DNA of 21,512 bases, taken from Guillardia theta CCMP2712 (taxonomy: Eukaryota > Cryptophyceae > Pyrenomonadales > Geminigeraceae). The notes beneath the pieces are model-generated. The model did not search any database. It saw nothing but the letters and a program-made list of their open reading frames with translations, and was not told the origin of the DNA. Numbering within the stretch: position 1 is the stretch's first letter; every line of letters begins with the position of its first letter. The position numbers were made by a program, and so were the translations under genes. Of the stretch, positions 8,073 to 19,255 are shown one piece after another. The stretch is taken from NCBI RefSeq assembly GCF_000315625.1, contig NW_005434623.1:1-21512 (forward strand). Direction: 5' to 3'.

Positions 8073-11000
8073 TGTAGAGAGTTCCAGCTACTCGCCTCAT
8101 CTCCAACAAAGGATGCTACATGAAAAAATCAGTACTTCACAACACGCAGTCGGGATAGACCTTCTGGAGCTGTCCAGCGAGCTCAAGCTGATCATAGTTG
8201 GTGTACGTCGAGACTGAAACATCCAACTTCTCGTAATCCTCCTCTTCGATGTAGATGTTGTTCAATGCCTCATTCACTGGTGATAGCCATTACAACAGGC
8301 ATTACCCGAGCACCACATGGAAATACCTGACTTCATGTCGTGATGCTGCACGTGCTCGAGGTATTCTTTGATAAGAGGTAGCTTGCGCTTCATGAGAACA
8401 ACAACACGTGAGTGGTCCAGCATTCCTTCCTTCTTCGACATAGAGATGAGAAGGTCATTGAGCTCCATAGGATGCTCCTCCACGTAGAACTGAACAGCCT
8501 TGTACAGGTTCTCGGGGTTGGCACAGCGGACGAGCACACTCTTGAATTCAGTGTGCTCCCAAGCATCGGCAGCATGGTTCATCATGGTCAATGCAGCATT
8601 GTCTGCCTCATCATTCTGCACGTAGAGGAAGCACAGGGCCTGCCAGTTCTCGTACCGCTCACACTCCCTGATGACCCTGGGGATGTTCATGCGAGAAAAG
8701 AACTGCTTCAAGTGATCCATGAGCTTGGATTCCTTGTACTTCACGTAGAGGATGGCAAGCTCAGTGAAGATACCCGATGAGTTTCCACCCATGTCCGTGC
8801 CCAACCCGGTCTCCAACATGGCAATCAGCTGCTCGAAGTGACCCCGTCTTTCGTAAACCTGGAACAAGGGTCAGACTTCATCAACCAGCCTTGGCATCGC
8901 TTGCCTTCATGAGCTCTTCGATCTCATCAGGAATGATCATGAGGTTCAAGCCGCACATTTGTGCAAGACGGAATTCTTCAGCATCAACGCAAGCAACCAA
9001 AACTTCCTTCCAGGTCCTGGTGAAATTGGCCTAATGAAAGGTTCATCAATCAATCGCTCACTCGCTCATCCAACGCTTAATACCTTGCGAGCGGCTTCGA
9101 CTGCATCTGCGTACTTTTGCAGACGAACCAAACAAGAAGCAAGCTTGTCATGCTTCGAGATACTGCTGAACAGCATCCTGGCAGCTTCGAACATGCCCAT
9201 TTCAGCACATCGCTCGCCAACCTCCTCGACGTTGGCAATATTGGGGGAAGAAACGAATTCTTCAAGCTCGGACATCATGTTTGTCCTTGCATACGACATA
9301 AGCATCGCAGTGTCGATGACCGAGCGAGCTTCCTGAGTTCCGAAGTCCTTCTTCCTGGCCATCTGCAAGGTTGAAAGTACTTCAGATAGAAGAATATCCA
9401 CTTGAGAAAACTTGCCTGGAGGAAGATGATGAGAGGATGATATTGGTCAGCATTTTGAGCCGCTTCAATGACACGGAGGTAGTCGGAAGGATCCTTAGCT
9501 TTGACATACGAGTCGATGGCATCGGCAACCTGCGCGCAAACTCATCAACAAACATCAACGACTGCCGCGTCTTCGCACCTGTCCAGCATTGAGCTGCGCA
9601 TTTGCAAGGGTTGACCAGGTCTCATCCAGATTGCAGGCAGTGGCAAAATCCTTAGCCCTCTCAAGGTCTCTGATGTTCTCAAGCAGAACTCCAATAGCTG
9701 CTTTCTTGTCATCGAATTTCTTGTAGATGACAAAAGCCTGAACGCAGGTGTCAACAAGTGCTGAAATAAACCACTCCGCCAACCTCTTCGTAAAGTCCCT
9801 CGGAAACACAAATGGAAGCGATGTCTGCGCCATCAAACTTGTCCAATCTGTTGATGTACTCCATGACTCTCCCCTTGTGCTCCTCCGGAAGGTCCCCTAC
9901 ATCCTCCATGGTCACCTTGAAAACATCGACATAAACGAGAAAATCACCAGCACCAGCCACTTGCACAGCAGTCAGAATCAAGAGATTCTGAAGATTCTTG
10001 TTTGCAGCGAACTCAGAATCTATGCCATTAATGTCAACAGCAATGTTTGAAATGAAATGTTCAACAAAGGCAAACCTGGTCTGAGAACAATCTTCTCGAG
10101 CAGCTCAATAAGCTCGTTAGGCAAATTTGCAGTCATGAAGGCCTTGACAGTGCAGGCAACGGCCTCGCTGTTCCTACAGGAGGGGAGCGCAGTTGAAACA
10201 ACCTTTTGTGTCCAGCCATCAAGAAAATTGAATTCATCCTAGAACAACTCTTACTTGGTCAACGAGAGCTCGCTTGTGCTTGTTCTCATCGGTAAGAACT
10301 TTGGCCCACAGGTCAAGATCCTGTCTCTCGACCAAGAATTTGGCCTACACTGATATTAGCATGTCAACAGCAAGGTCGGCAGTTTCTTGACCTGTGCCTT
10401 GTACAGCGCATTTTCATTGGTGACGGCAATAGCCTCGTCATCACACAAGCCACCAGGAGCAGAACTAGATGATCCAGTCACATGGATTTCTCATGAGGCA
10501 AGTTGTCAAGGTACCTATAGACCACAAAGGCAAGGTGGGGGTCTCTCTTTGCACAATAAGCGCCAACGACTTTGTGATCGTAGTAAGAGTTCGACGCCAG
10601 GAATTTCTCCGGGTTCTGAAGAGAAACAGTTAAGGATTGAGTCAAATCCTTGGGCAGGTTGTGTGCCTGATTGGTGTCAATGTAGATCATGGCAAGTGCA
10701 TTGTGAAGTGCAGGATCTTGTTCTCCCTCATCAAAACGAGCCTCAAGCCATGGGAGCAGAAACCTTTCAAGACCAAATTATGCAACGAATATAAATCAAA
10801 CCAGATACAAACCTCAGGCGATTTCTCTTTTGGCATGAAGCAATCAAAGGCTCTACTGGGCATTGATTGCGCACACTCATCACAAGAGAACGAATCTGAT
10901 CTTCAGGGCATCCGGCATCGATCAAAGCTCCAACAACCTGAACAAAATTGTTTTGTCAGCAACATGACAACGTCTCAGCAACAAATCGAAATGTAGCACC

Positions 11001-14000
11001 TGAGGAGTCTTGAATGGATTCACTTTCTGTACATAGACTTCGATGTACTTCATCATGCTTTTGCCGTAGAGATACTACAGCCAGAATAAATGCTGGAGGT
11101 AATCACAAGAGAAGTGGAACCTGTGTAAGCTCCTCAACCATATCATGCTTGTCGCAGACATTGCTGTTAGACATGTCAATCAAAGATACTCATTTTGAGC
11201 TTATCCCCACATAAGGGGCCTTGGATCCGCAAGCTTAGCTTCGGACTTTAAGAAGTCCTTGACTTTGACTGCTGGGTAGTACTAGAATTCGAATGAGCAA
11301 CTTTCAAACCCATGATGAAAAGCACCTGAGACTCGCGAGTGATGCGCTCCAACTCCTTGAAATCGTTCTTCATCATACCGACCTGGTTGCAGGCTTTACG
11401 AAACTTTGAATTGAGAGTTGTATCACCTTTGCGCAAGCCACAATATACTTGTAGTGGACTGTTTCGTCTTGAGAAAAGTTCACGATAGCACCCAAATAGT
11501 AGTACAGGCCCTCCATACTCTGAGAATTCGATCATTCGAGGATACCGACATCACAAAATGCAAACAAACCTTGAACTCCTCGAAGATTCCGATCAAAGTA
11601 GACGGAGTCATGAACTCACTGTACTTGGTGGCAACTTGTACACAAATCTGAAGGTTGCTTCGCATGTCCTTTGCGAGCATCTCCTTCAAAAGGTCGATAG
11701 CCCAGGTAGTGTCAAGGGTACCAAACCACTCAAGCAGGAACTCAGCCTTCAAAATAATAATCAGATGGTCGCAATATACAATAACCAGAGATTGAACTTG
11801 AAAAGAGTATGTGCGCATAACAAGAAATATACCTGCATCTGAGAAGCGTATACAATGACCCTCTTCAAATCTTTGAGCTCGGTGAAATGCTCGAGTGCAC
11901 GCTGATTCGAAGGTGAGGAAGTGCCAACAAGGAGCAACGCAAATCGAAAAGCTTGCCTGAAACAACCCGGCACGTTCGCAGAGCTGACCCACAGTCGCAC
12001 GGTCGTAGTGGGTGAGCATTCCATTCGATAGGATTGCTTCAGCAACCTAAATACTGCTCAAACCAAGGCAACAAACGAGAAGAAAAAGAAACCTGCGGAG
12101 CTGCCCTCAAGTTGATTTCCAAAAGTTTGGTTTGCAGTGCTGCTTCCTCAGGCTGTTGAAACTAAGCACGCACACAGAAGTCTGTCGATAAAGATACCTT
12201 GTTGCCCTTAAGAGCATCCAACAAGAAGGAGGTCGTCTACGAAAATGTCACATGTGCGAGCATCAATAGATGAGTTTGACCTGCTGAAGCATGTTCCTGT
12301 TCAGAAACAGTTCTGCAACAGCTGCCACGTCGATCTTCGTATCAAACATTAGAAAGTGACGCTGTTGTAACTTCATCACCTTGGATCCACCCTCTTGATT
12401 CACAAGCATCTGGGCGAGGCGTACAGCTCCCTCTAGAGACTCAGAGTCAAAAGATCCTCTGCAGCAGTTCAAGCGTCAAGACCAGGATTGAGGACGACCA
12501 TGTTCGCCAAGATGCCGGTCCACTCTGGCTGGTATCCGACACGCTGCAAGTGCAGATTACGTCTCCAGCCTATCCTGCCTCTAATAAACCTGTGCATATG
12601 CCAGAATTTTGTCGTATTGCTGGGTCTCAACAAAGCAAGCGATGACCTTACAGACAGGTAAGGGACTTGGGGCAGAAAATGCCAAGTTATGTAACCTTTC
12701 CAGGACAGTTTGCCTTGTTGTAGACTTTCAAGGCCAGGGTACCATCGACCTACACTTGATGATCAGATCAAAGTAGAAAAATTACGCAGGAAACGATCAA
12801 ACCTGCTTGATGAGGTCTCCCAAATCCTCACTGCATTCAAGCTTTGCATAGATATGAGATATTCACATGCATATGCAAAACAGTGAGTAACCTTTCCTTC
12901 GTCGAACCATTTCTGTAGCAACTGCTGCTTACCCTGTTGATATTTGTCAGAGCGTGCTTGATCATTATGATATATACCTGTCCAATGACTGGGCGTGCCA
13001 GCTCCACTGACTCCACTGCATTCAAGGAGCTAAATAAAAAAATCGCAGTCACTTGCTGAATCATCAAACGTCAAATCACCTATCCTCGAGGATCTTGCTG
13101 AAGTAGATCAGAAGTGGATTCTGGCCGCCTTTCAAATAGAGTCAGAACCCAAACTAAACTTTTGTCAACCAAGAACCAGGATTCTGGGAAGCAACAGTCT
13201 TGAACTTGTTGATAGTGTTGGGAGTACGCAAGACGCCTGTTCTCTATTAGACCGCATTTTCTGGACGGACAGGCAAAAACCCACCGTTTGGCGACTTGGC
13301 TGCCATTTCCGCAGCACCTTGGATATCCCCACTTCTTAAGAGCTGAACAAGCATCATCGATTTGCTCTCTCAAATAAATGATGCTTACCTGATCAAAGTT
13401 GGCGGCATACAGCTGCTCGGCTCCAGGAAGCTTCCCTCGGGCGGCAACCTGCAGAAGAATCAGGTATTGATTGAGATTCAAGAATCTAATCGAACCTTCA
13501 TTGCCAAGTCCAGATTTTGCAAATTCCCCTGAAACCGCGCAAACAGGCAAATTACACATTGAAAAAACAACCATTTTTGTCGCAGAGCTCCTTACTTGGA
13601 TAAACTTGACGATGTTTTGATCGTCAATCTGGACATGAAGGACCTGCATGACCTATCACGACCATACGATTCTGACTAAATCTAAATACTTGTCCAAGAC
13701 GATTGATACCAAGCAGCCCACCACTTGCCGAGTTGACACTGCATCACGCACAGCGTGTCAAAACGCAATAAGAATGAGCATATCAAGAACAAACCAGGTT
13801 GTGAAGATCGTTTCCGCACTGATGCGATTCATGAACACCTTTCAGAATAATCAATTGAATATTAAACAGATGTCATTGTTACTTGGGTCCCCGTTTCGAC
13901 GTCGAAGACGTAGATGTATCCAAATTTGCTGACCAAGAAAACGAGCCCATACTTGTCACTGACCTGAAGGTGAACAGATTAGACTGCCAAGTCAGCTTTG

Positions 14001-15392
14001 GTTACATTTCCAACCTGCATTGCCACTGGAAAATCGTTTGCAGCATCAGCTGGGACAGTAATATCCACGGCACGCTTTTGGAAGGGCTGAAACAAACCCG
14101 GATCAACCAATCCATCAAGTGACATTTTTGTGCATATGTACCATTGCGGAATTTCCTTTCACAACTTCAATGATGTGCAACTTTGTTCCAGTTGCACTCT
14201 GCGTAATATCAAAGTCAGTTCGGTTGACTTCAATAAGGCAGATAAAACCTTGTTGGCAAAAGCGAACAAAGTTGATTGCTCAGTTCTGCAAAATCCAATC
14301 AAACACAAACCTACAACCATCAAACAGGCTTACGCTCCCTGACACAGGAACTGGGAGAAAGCCGCTGCATGTCCTTCAATACTCTGGCATGTTTGTCAGT
14401 GTTTCTGCGATGTGTACCATTGCCATCGTCATACCTGGCTTTGTTGCTTCTCTGCAGAGTAGAGTTGCATGTTGCCAACAATCCTTCCAGATCCATCTTG
14501 TGCCTTGAATGAGGTCAGTTTAGAATCAGAAAATTGCCGCGTCTTACTTGTGCAATGCCAGTCAAAACCATCCATTTCTCAGCTGCGTCAGCGCTGCATT
14601 TCTTTCAATGAATATTTTGGCAATAGGTCGCGAAACAGACCGATAATTGATGATCTGGTACGTTGACATTTGCGGGAGCCTGTCGAAAACCCTACGTCCC
14701 AAATATCAAATTGATTCCAGCAAAATCATTGGCATTTACTTGACGGGTTCACTGGTGCCATCCATGCTCCAATGAAAAACCGCGTTTGCAGTTACCAATG
14801 CCATGGTTCTTTCATTAATCCATTTCCAGTAGACGACCTTTGGTGTAATTCAGGAATCTTCACGGTAACATGAATCGACTCACTGGCTCAGGCATGTTGT
14901 GTGCCTTCATCTTGGATTTCAGCTCGCTGTCATGACAAGTGAGCGAATGAACTCCAGAGAGAAAAAAGCTGACATGTTGAAAATCTGAAGTGCCTGTCCA
15001 CTTTTCAAAGCCAAGATTTTGGCAACCTAACGCAAGAATAACCACACACGAAGGCATGTTAGCAAGACACATACAGGGTTCATCAAAGCTGCATCAGCAG
15101 TGATCGGCCGTTTTTCAGTACGCGCTGGGTTGAACAAATCGACGATGTGAATCATGACCTGAAAATATTTCTAAATTTCTCGCTGGAGACAAAGGGCAGA
15201 GCGACACCTGTTCTCCAGCTTGTTCTCTGACAGTGATGAACTTTTCCGACTCCATCGTGCAGTTGGCAAAAGAGATCGCATCTGCTCTGATTCCAAGAGC
15301 AGGGATCTGTCATGAGGACGTCATCGGTGTGTATTCAGGAACTGAAAAGCTAGGACCTTGAGAACTTCATTGAGTTTGATGGGGGCAGCCAT
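7259..15392 (-). CDS. CLTC: Clathrin heavy chain, 60 exons, complete
   Basis: Forms the legs of the clathrin triskelion coating endocytic and trans-Golgi vesicles. ATG at 15392 ([12 protein letters not shown]), stop TAG at 7261-7259; splicing gives 5223 nt, 1740 residues (animal protein about 1675). Landmarks: propeller ([28 protein letters not shown]), linker, repeated leg helices ([23 protein letters not shown]), hub/trimerisation region ([33 protein letters not shown]), then PLMLTMGPG (about 1683-1691), like the animal QLMLTAGP Hsc70 uncoating site, and a Met/Gly/Pro-rich tail. Exon anchors: 1, 15392-15357; 2, 15306-15208; 3, 15158-15075; 14, 13963-13883; 33, 12046-11957; 35, 11746-11570; 41, 10937-10813; 49, 9737-9579; 51, 9362-9084; 53, 8858-8327 (longest); 54, 8276-8161; 55, 8115-8050; 56, 8001-7894; 57, 7843-7718; 58, 7661-7638; 59, 7592-7464; 60, 7417-7259. 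Five introns start with GC. The acceptor of the intron after exon 47 (donor 9960) is ambiguous. Identity is certain; a few junctions are not. Confidence 0.95.
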
Positions 15393-15949
15393 CGCACTCC
15401 ACTCCAATCGTTAGTCCCTGTAGATACCTCGAGACTTCCTTTCAAAACAGAACATCGATCAGTTCTCAGTCCACTGCTGATATTCGCATCAAAAAAAATG
15501 GCGAACATTTTTTTCGCTCAAACCAGACTTATGCAAGCAACAAGAAATAGAAGAAGACAAAACAAATTTCCAGATTATTCATAATTTTGAGGACAACATA
15601 AGACCACGCAACACTCTTATTTGGTCTTGTTTCCGCCTACGAATACTACGATCTGCGCATTGCGTATGCCTGGCACATTTCACAAAAAAATCTAGGATCT
15701 AGATTTTAAAAACAAGATGGTATAAGAACAAGGCGAAAACGCTTGTTGATGCAACAGGGGAGGCTTTGGAAAGAAAGAGCGAAGCGAATATATCAGGCGA
15801 AGCGAAAATCCAGAATCACTAATGAAGTTGAGGTGGTGTGCGATTGCAGGACTGCAATGCAACGGGCTAGAGCCGCAGGATCATAGGAGAAGTTCATCTC
15901 CACCAAGTTTGATCCATGAGAAACGCCAGGAAGTGACGAGAATGCTAGA
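15393..15949. other. Upstream region of clathrin, no gene recognised
   Basis: Should hold the clathrin promoter and 5' leader, since the ATG is at 15392 on the minus strand. It is AT-rich with short A/T runs and a TCTAGGATCTAGA-like near-palindrome around 15690-15703. No coding frame or RNA gene is supported. Confidence 0.5.
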
Positions 15950-16740
15950 ATGCCGGTGAGATTTGTATGGACACCTTACGGGGGGCAGCGGCGGAGAGGG
16001 GAAAGAGGAGGAAGCTTGAGAGTGTTTGATCCTCTCAGGGTGGTCTTGATTAGGGGTAGGGTGATGTTCGATTTGGGTGGGTATGAGGCCCGTGGGGTAC
16101 TGCTATTCCATGCAATGGGGTTGCTCGGCGATGCAGTAGTTCAAAAGGTAGCTAGATATGCAAAATCAATATGTGTATACTTGAGAAAAGTAGAGGACCA
16201 GACCGGATGCTTTTGAAGGCAGAATTTACAACCAACCTGGGTTGGGTGCATAAACTTTGAATCGGGTGGGGGGTGAAATTTCGTGTAAATGAAGGGGGTG
16301 ACAATGAGCAATAGGGGTAGGGGTAATTAGGTGACGTTGCTATGGGGCTATAGTAGAGGAAGGAAGTACTGGGAGCAGGTAGGGTATTTGGAAGGAGATT
16401 TCGTGGGTAGGGGTCCCATGGAATGGATGATGGCAAACAGAGATGGACGAGGGGGTGGGTCGTCTCTGTTTTGTGTGCATGACTGGGGTGGTAGATTATC
16501 ACAAAATCGAAAGATGTGGGTGGGGTAGTAGTTTGACACTGCCAGGGTATAAAGGGGGTGGCGGGGTATTAGCGAAAAGAAACTGTGGATCATGAAATTC
16601 AAGATTGGTAGCTGAAATTTCAATATTCATAACAGAATTATAGCTTAAGTCAAATTCTAGAAGAAAAAAAAACGGGCGGGGGTGTAGGAACCCTCGGGGA
16701 ATGTCTGGCTGGAATATGCGGGGTGAGGGGTCAGACCCCC
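15950..16740 (+). repeat. G-strand-biased tract with many short G runs
   Basis: The plus strand is packed with G runs of three to six (GGGGTAGGGGTAATTAGG, GGGTGGGGGGTG, GGGCGGGGGTG) while C runs are few, a strong strand asymmetry. Frames on either strand have low-complexity, Pro/Ser/His-rich or Gly/Arg-rich composition typical of non-coding sequence. Runs this close could form G-quadruplexes. A similar tract occurs at 19256-20000. No gene supported; 16741-16960 between this tract and the next GC-rich block also shows none. Confidence 0.65.
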
Positions 16741-17160
16741 TTGGAACAACCACCCTACCATGCAAAGCAGCAAACAAATGTACCTCAAAGGTCATCAATC
16801 CTCTAAGTGAGATATTATATAATCTTAACGACCCTTGTCCGTCAAGACTCAGGTTTCTCAGATTCACCGCTCGACATTGGGCAGCACCCTGTATGGCTCT
16901 CACCCCTCGTTATTCCCCCATTCTCTTTCCTACCATGAGCTGCCTGATCAGACCGTATCCATAGCGCCGAAAGGTGCCCGGCCAGCCGGACCGTGGCCGC
17001 CCCCGGCCCCGCCGGGGCCGGCGGGCCCGAACGAACTTGGCCGCGCCCCGCGGAGGCGGCACTGACTCCCGACCGCTGGCGCCCGGCCGGGCCGCCGCGC
17101 CGCAGCCGCCGCCGCACCGTCACGCGGCAGGTCCGCCCGCGTCGGCCGGGGCCGGACGTG

Positions 17161-17219
17161 CCGCAATGCGGCCGCCCGGCCGCACTGCGGCACAGTGGCT
17201 CACTGACTCAGCAGTGAGC
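17161..17219. repeat. Two adjacent inverted repeats (hairpins) in GC-rich block 1
   Basis: The first hairpin has 13-base arms, 17161-17173 and 17178-17190, around GCCC, with one mismatch. The second has perfect 8-base arms, GCTCACTG at 17198-17205 and CAGTGAGC at 17212-17219, around ACTCAG. Confidence 0.8.
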
Positions 17220-17341
17220 AGCCGCCAGGCCCGGCCGCGTCACGTTCACGGCGGACTCCGAGGCTCCCGGCGATCGCGGGGGATAACTGACTCTCGGGGG
17301 GGAGTCATTCAGGGCCGAAGTTTTAACAGTTCAACACTGTA

Positions 17342-17364
17342 AGTAACTTAACTAGTAAGTTACT
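17342..17364. repeat. Inverted repeat in GC-rich block 1
   Basis: Perfect 9-base arms AGTAACTTA (17342-17350) and TAAGTTACT (17356-17364) around ACTAG. Unlike most of the block this hairpin is AT-rich. Confidence 0.8.
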
Positions 17365-18076
17365 GCCCCGGCCGGCCGCTTGTGACTTCCGAAGCCGGTT
17401 GACTCAACTCAGTGTCCGGGGACTTAGCCGACTCCCAGCCGGGCGGCCTCGGTCACGGTCGCCGACTAACTAGTATGTTGCCCGGCGGGGTGCGGCGGCG
17501 GCCCCCCCGCGGCACCGACGGTGACACTGAGCGGCCCCCGGCCGCGGCGCGCGGCCGGGGCCGCCCGGCACTGCACCCCGCTGTCACAGTGTGGCACTTT
17601 GACGGCTCCCGGGTGCCGCAACGCCGTGACGGTGACTCCGACCCGCCGTGACTCGCGGCGGCCCAGGGCCGGCCCCCGGCCGACCCGGGTGCCCGATCGT
17701 GACCGCCGGGGCCTCAGCCCGCCGGTGATTTCACGCCAGCGCCGCCGGAGCGCCGAGTCGGCCACTGCCGTTTGAACTTGAACCCGGGCTTGACTCGGAG
17801 GCTGTGACCGGCCTGGGACAATAGCTGCAGGTGTTTTCATGTTCGTTAGACCCATTCATCAGTGAGTTTGCTTTAATATTGTGTACAAGATCGCACCAAA
17901 GAATCAAGAGTCGGTAGCGTCGCGAGCACACACGAATTCCACGGCAAAAATTTACAGTCAGCAAACATCACTTGCGGGAGACCGAACTGCTGAAAAACTA
18001 ATTGTATATTAGAAAGAGGCTAAAATCAATGGGTGAAGGCAAGAGAAAAAGGCAAGGAATGTCACATTTCAAGAAC

Positions 18077-18724
18077 TCAGCACGCAGGATCAATTTTGAT
18101 CCTAAAGGCATCTGCAAAGCTGGGAAAACACCTTCTAGCAGTACCACAACTAGTTGGTGTAGAAGCACATAGCTCGCCAATAGAAATTCTGGCTTCTGAA
18201 GAGTCATCAAGACTTGAAGCTTCATCATGCATGGTCATCGAAGATTCAACACTTGAGTTCTCCGCACTTGAATCGCATTCATGTTTGTTGAAGTATTCTT
18301 GTTGCTCCCGCTTCGGGGCTTTCAGCCTGTTATCACTCCTAGGTCCAAAGTCCTTAGCACCAACTGGACGCCCAGGTCGCCTACGTGTCGTCCTCAAAAT
18401 TTCCTGAAAGGCAGTCTTTTGCTCGCCATCTAAAGTGCTCAAAATTTTGCAACGACGATCTGGTGAGGCAGTCTCGAACAAGTGAACCAATTTCTCCTTC
18501 TGAGTCCAGAGCTCTTGTGTTGCATGCACCCATGTTTTTCTGTTCCAGATATCTCGAACCACCTTAGAAGTGACACCATAGCGTTTCGCAACAGCCCGAG
18601 GACAGTTGTCATGGTTCGAGGCATCAAGGAACCCATTCGGAGAGAGTTGTGGACGCAAGTTGAAAATTTCGCGTACAGCCTCGACGGTCAAGTGTGTTCG
18701 TGGTGCTGTGGCTGGATTGCCCAT
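18077..18724 (-). CDS. Helix-turn-helix protein with AT-hook-like motif, putative DNA-binding
   Basis: A 215-codon uninterrupted frame starting at ATG 18724 (MGNPATAPRTHLTVEAVREI). Residues about 12-70 look like a homeodomain-like helix-turn-helix: LTVEAVREIFNLRP begins it, and RAVAKRYGVTSKVVRDIWNR (43-62) followed by TWVHATQELW forms the turn and recognition helix. Residues about 113-130 (TRRRPGRPVGAKDFGPRS) contain the GRP core of an AT-hook with a basic flank, which could grip the minor groove. The C-terminal 70 residues are Ser/Glu/Asp-rich and probably disordered. From memory, similar short helix-turn-helix plus GRPxGxKD proteins are numerous in oomycetes and algae; their role is unknown. 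No transposase catalytic residues are visible, and I found no terminal inverted repeats around it. It is the only gene in the right-hand repeat-rich region. It may be a transcription factor or the DNA-binding remnant of a mobile element. Confidence 0.6.
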   Translation of the reverse strand: MGNPATAPRTHLTVEAVREIFNLRPQLSPNGFLDASNHDNCPRAVAKRYGVTSKVVRDIWNRKTWVHATQELWTQKEKLVHLFETASPDRRCKILSTLDGEQKTAFQEILRTTRRRPGRPVGAKDFGPRSDNRLKAPKREQQEYFNKHECDSSAENSSVESSMTMHDEASSLDDSSEARISIGELCASTPTSCGTARRCFPSFADAFRIKIDPAC

Positions 18725-19255
18725 AATGCGTCACTTCGAGGATTGTAATGGCAGGAAGTTTGCTTTCTGAAAGATACCTAAGAGAAGAAAGGTCAGGTCC
18801 GCTTTCACCACAACTCAGTTAGAGAGTCGGAAGTCAGATGGAATAGCACGTTTGTAACTTGAAATGGAGGATATGGTGTACATTCAACAGAATTTCCATC
18901 GATCAGCATTGATTTGCAGTAAATGACTGTCTAATCGAATGTCTGAGCGCAGCCTTGTTCTCACAAAACAAGACAAGGGCAACATCCCCAATGCCACCAA
19001 CAAGCCTTTTTGAAACTGGAACATTTGTAAAACACATTCTTAGTGACTAAAAGTTCTTCTTTTTCGTTTGCATACAAGGCAGAAAATCGGCATGGACTGG
19101 TGCGTGTTACAATTAAGCGAGGAATTCGGAACATTCTATTCTAACAAGAGTTTCCTGGTTCGGATATCTGGATATGTATCAGGAAAGATAAGTGGAATCA
19201 TATGCAGGACTGACAGCTCACAAACAGGAAACATGCAAGAGCAGTGCTGTATATG
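18725..19255. other. Intergenic region upstream of the helix-turn-helix gene
   Basis: Ordinary base composition, probably with the promoter and leader of the minus-strand gene starting at 18724. Short frames such as 19068-19259 have no recognisable features. Nothing else supported. Confidence 0.45.

Larger units (their letters stand above)
16965..17815. repeat. GC-rich, palindrome-dense block 1
   Basis: Composition jumps abruptly to very high GC and falls again near 17815. The block is built from GC-only words (GGCCGGC, GCGGCC, CCCGGC) with frequent short mixed words such as GACTC, CACTGA, GTGAC and AGTTAC, and many inverted repeats. Open frames in it are by-products of GC-rich, stop-poor sequence. 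No gene, tRNA or rRNA was recognised. The style matches block 2 at 20557-21450, suggesting one repeat class. Confidence 0.7.

Noticed and set aside
16974-17342. 122-codon plus-strand frame, with several overlapping frames in block 1
   Set aside because: Multiple frames on both strands are open at once, as expected of GC-rich non-coding DNA.
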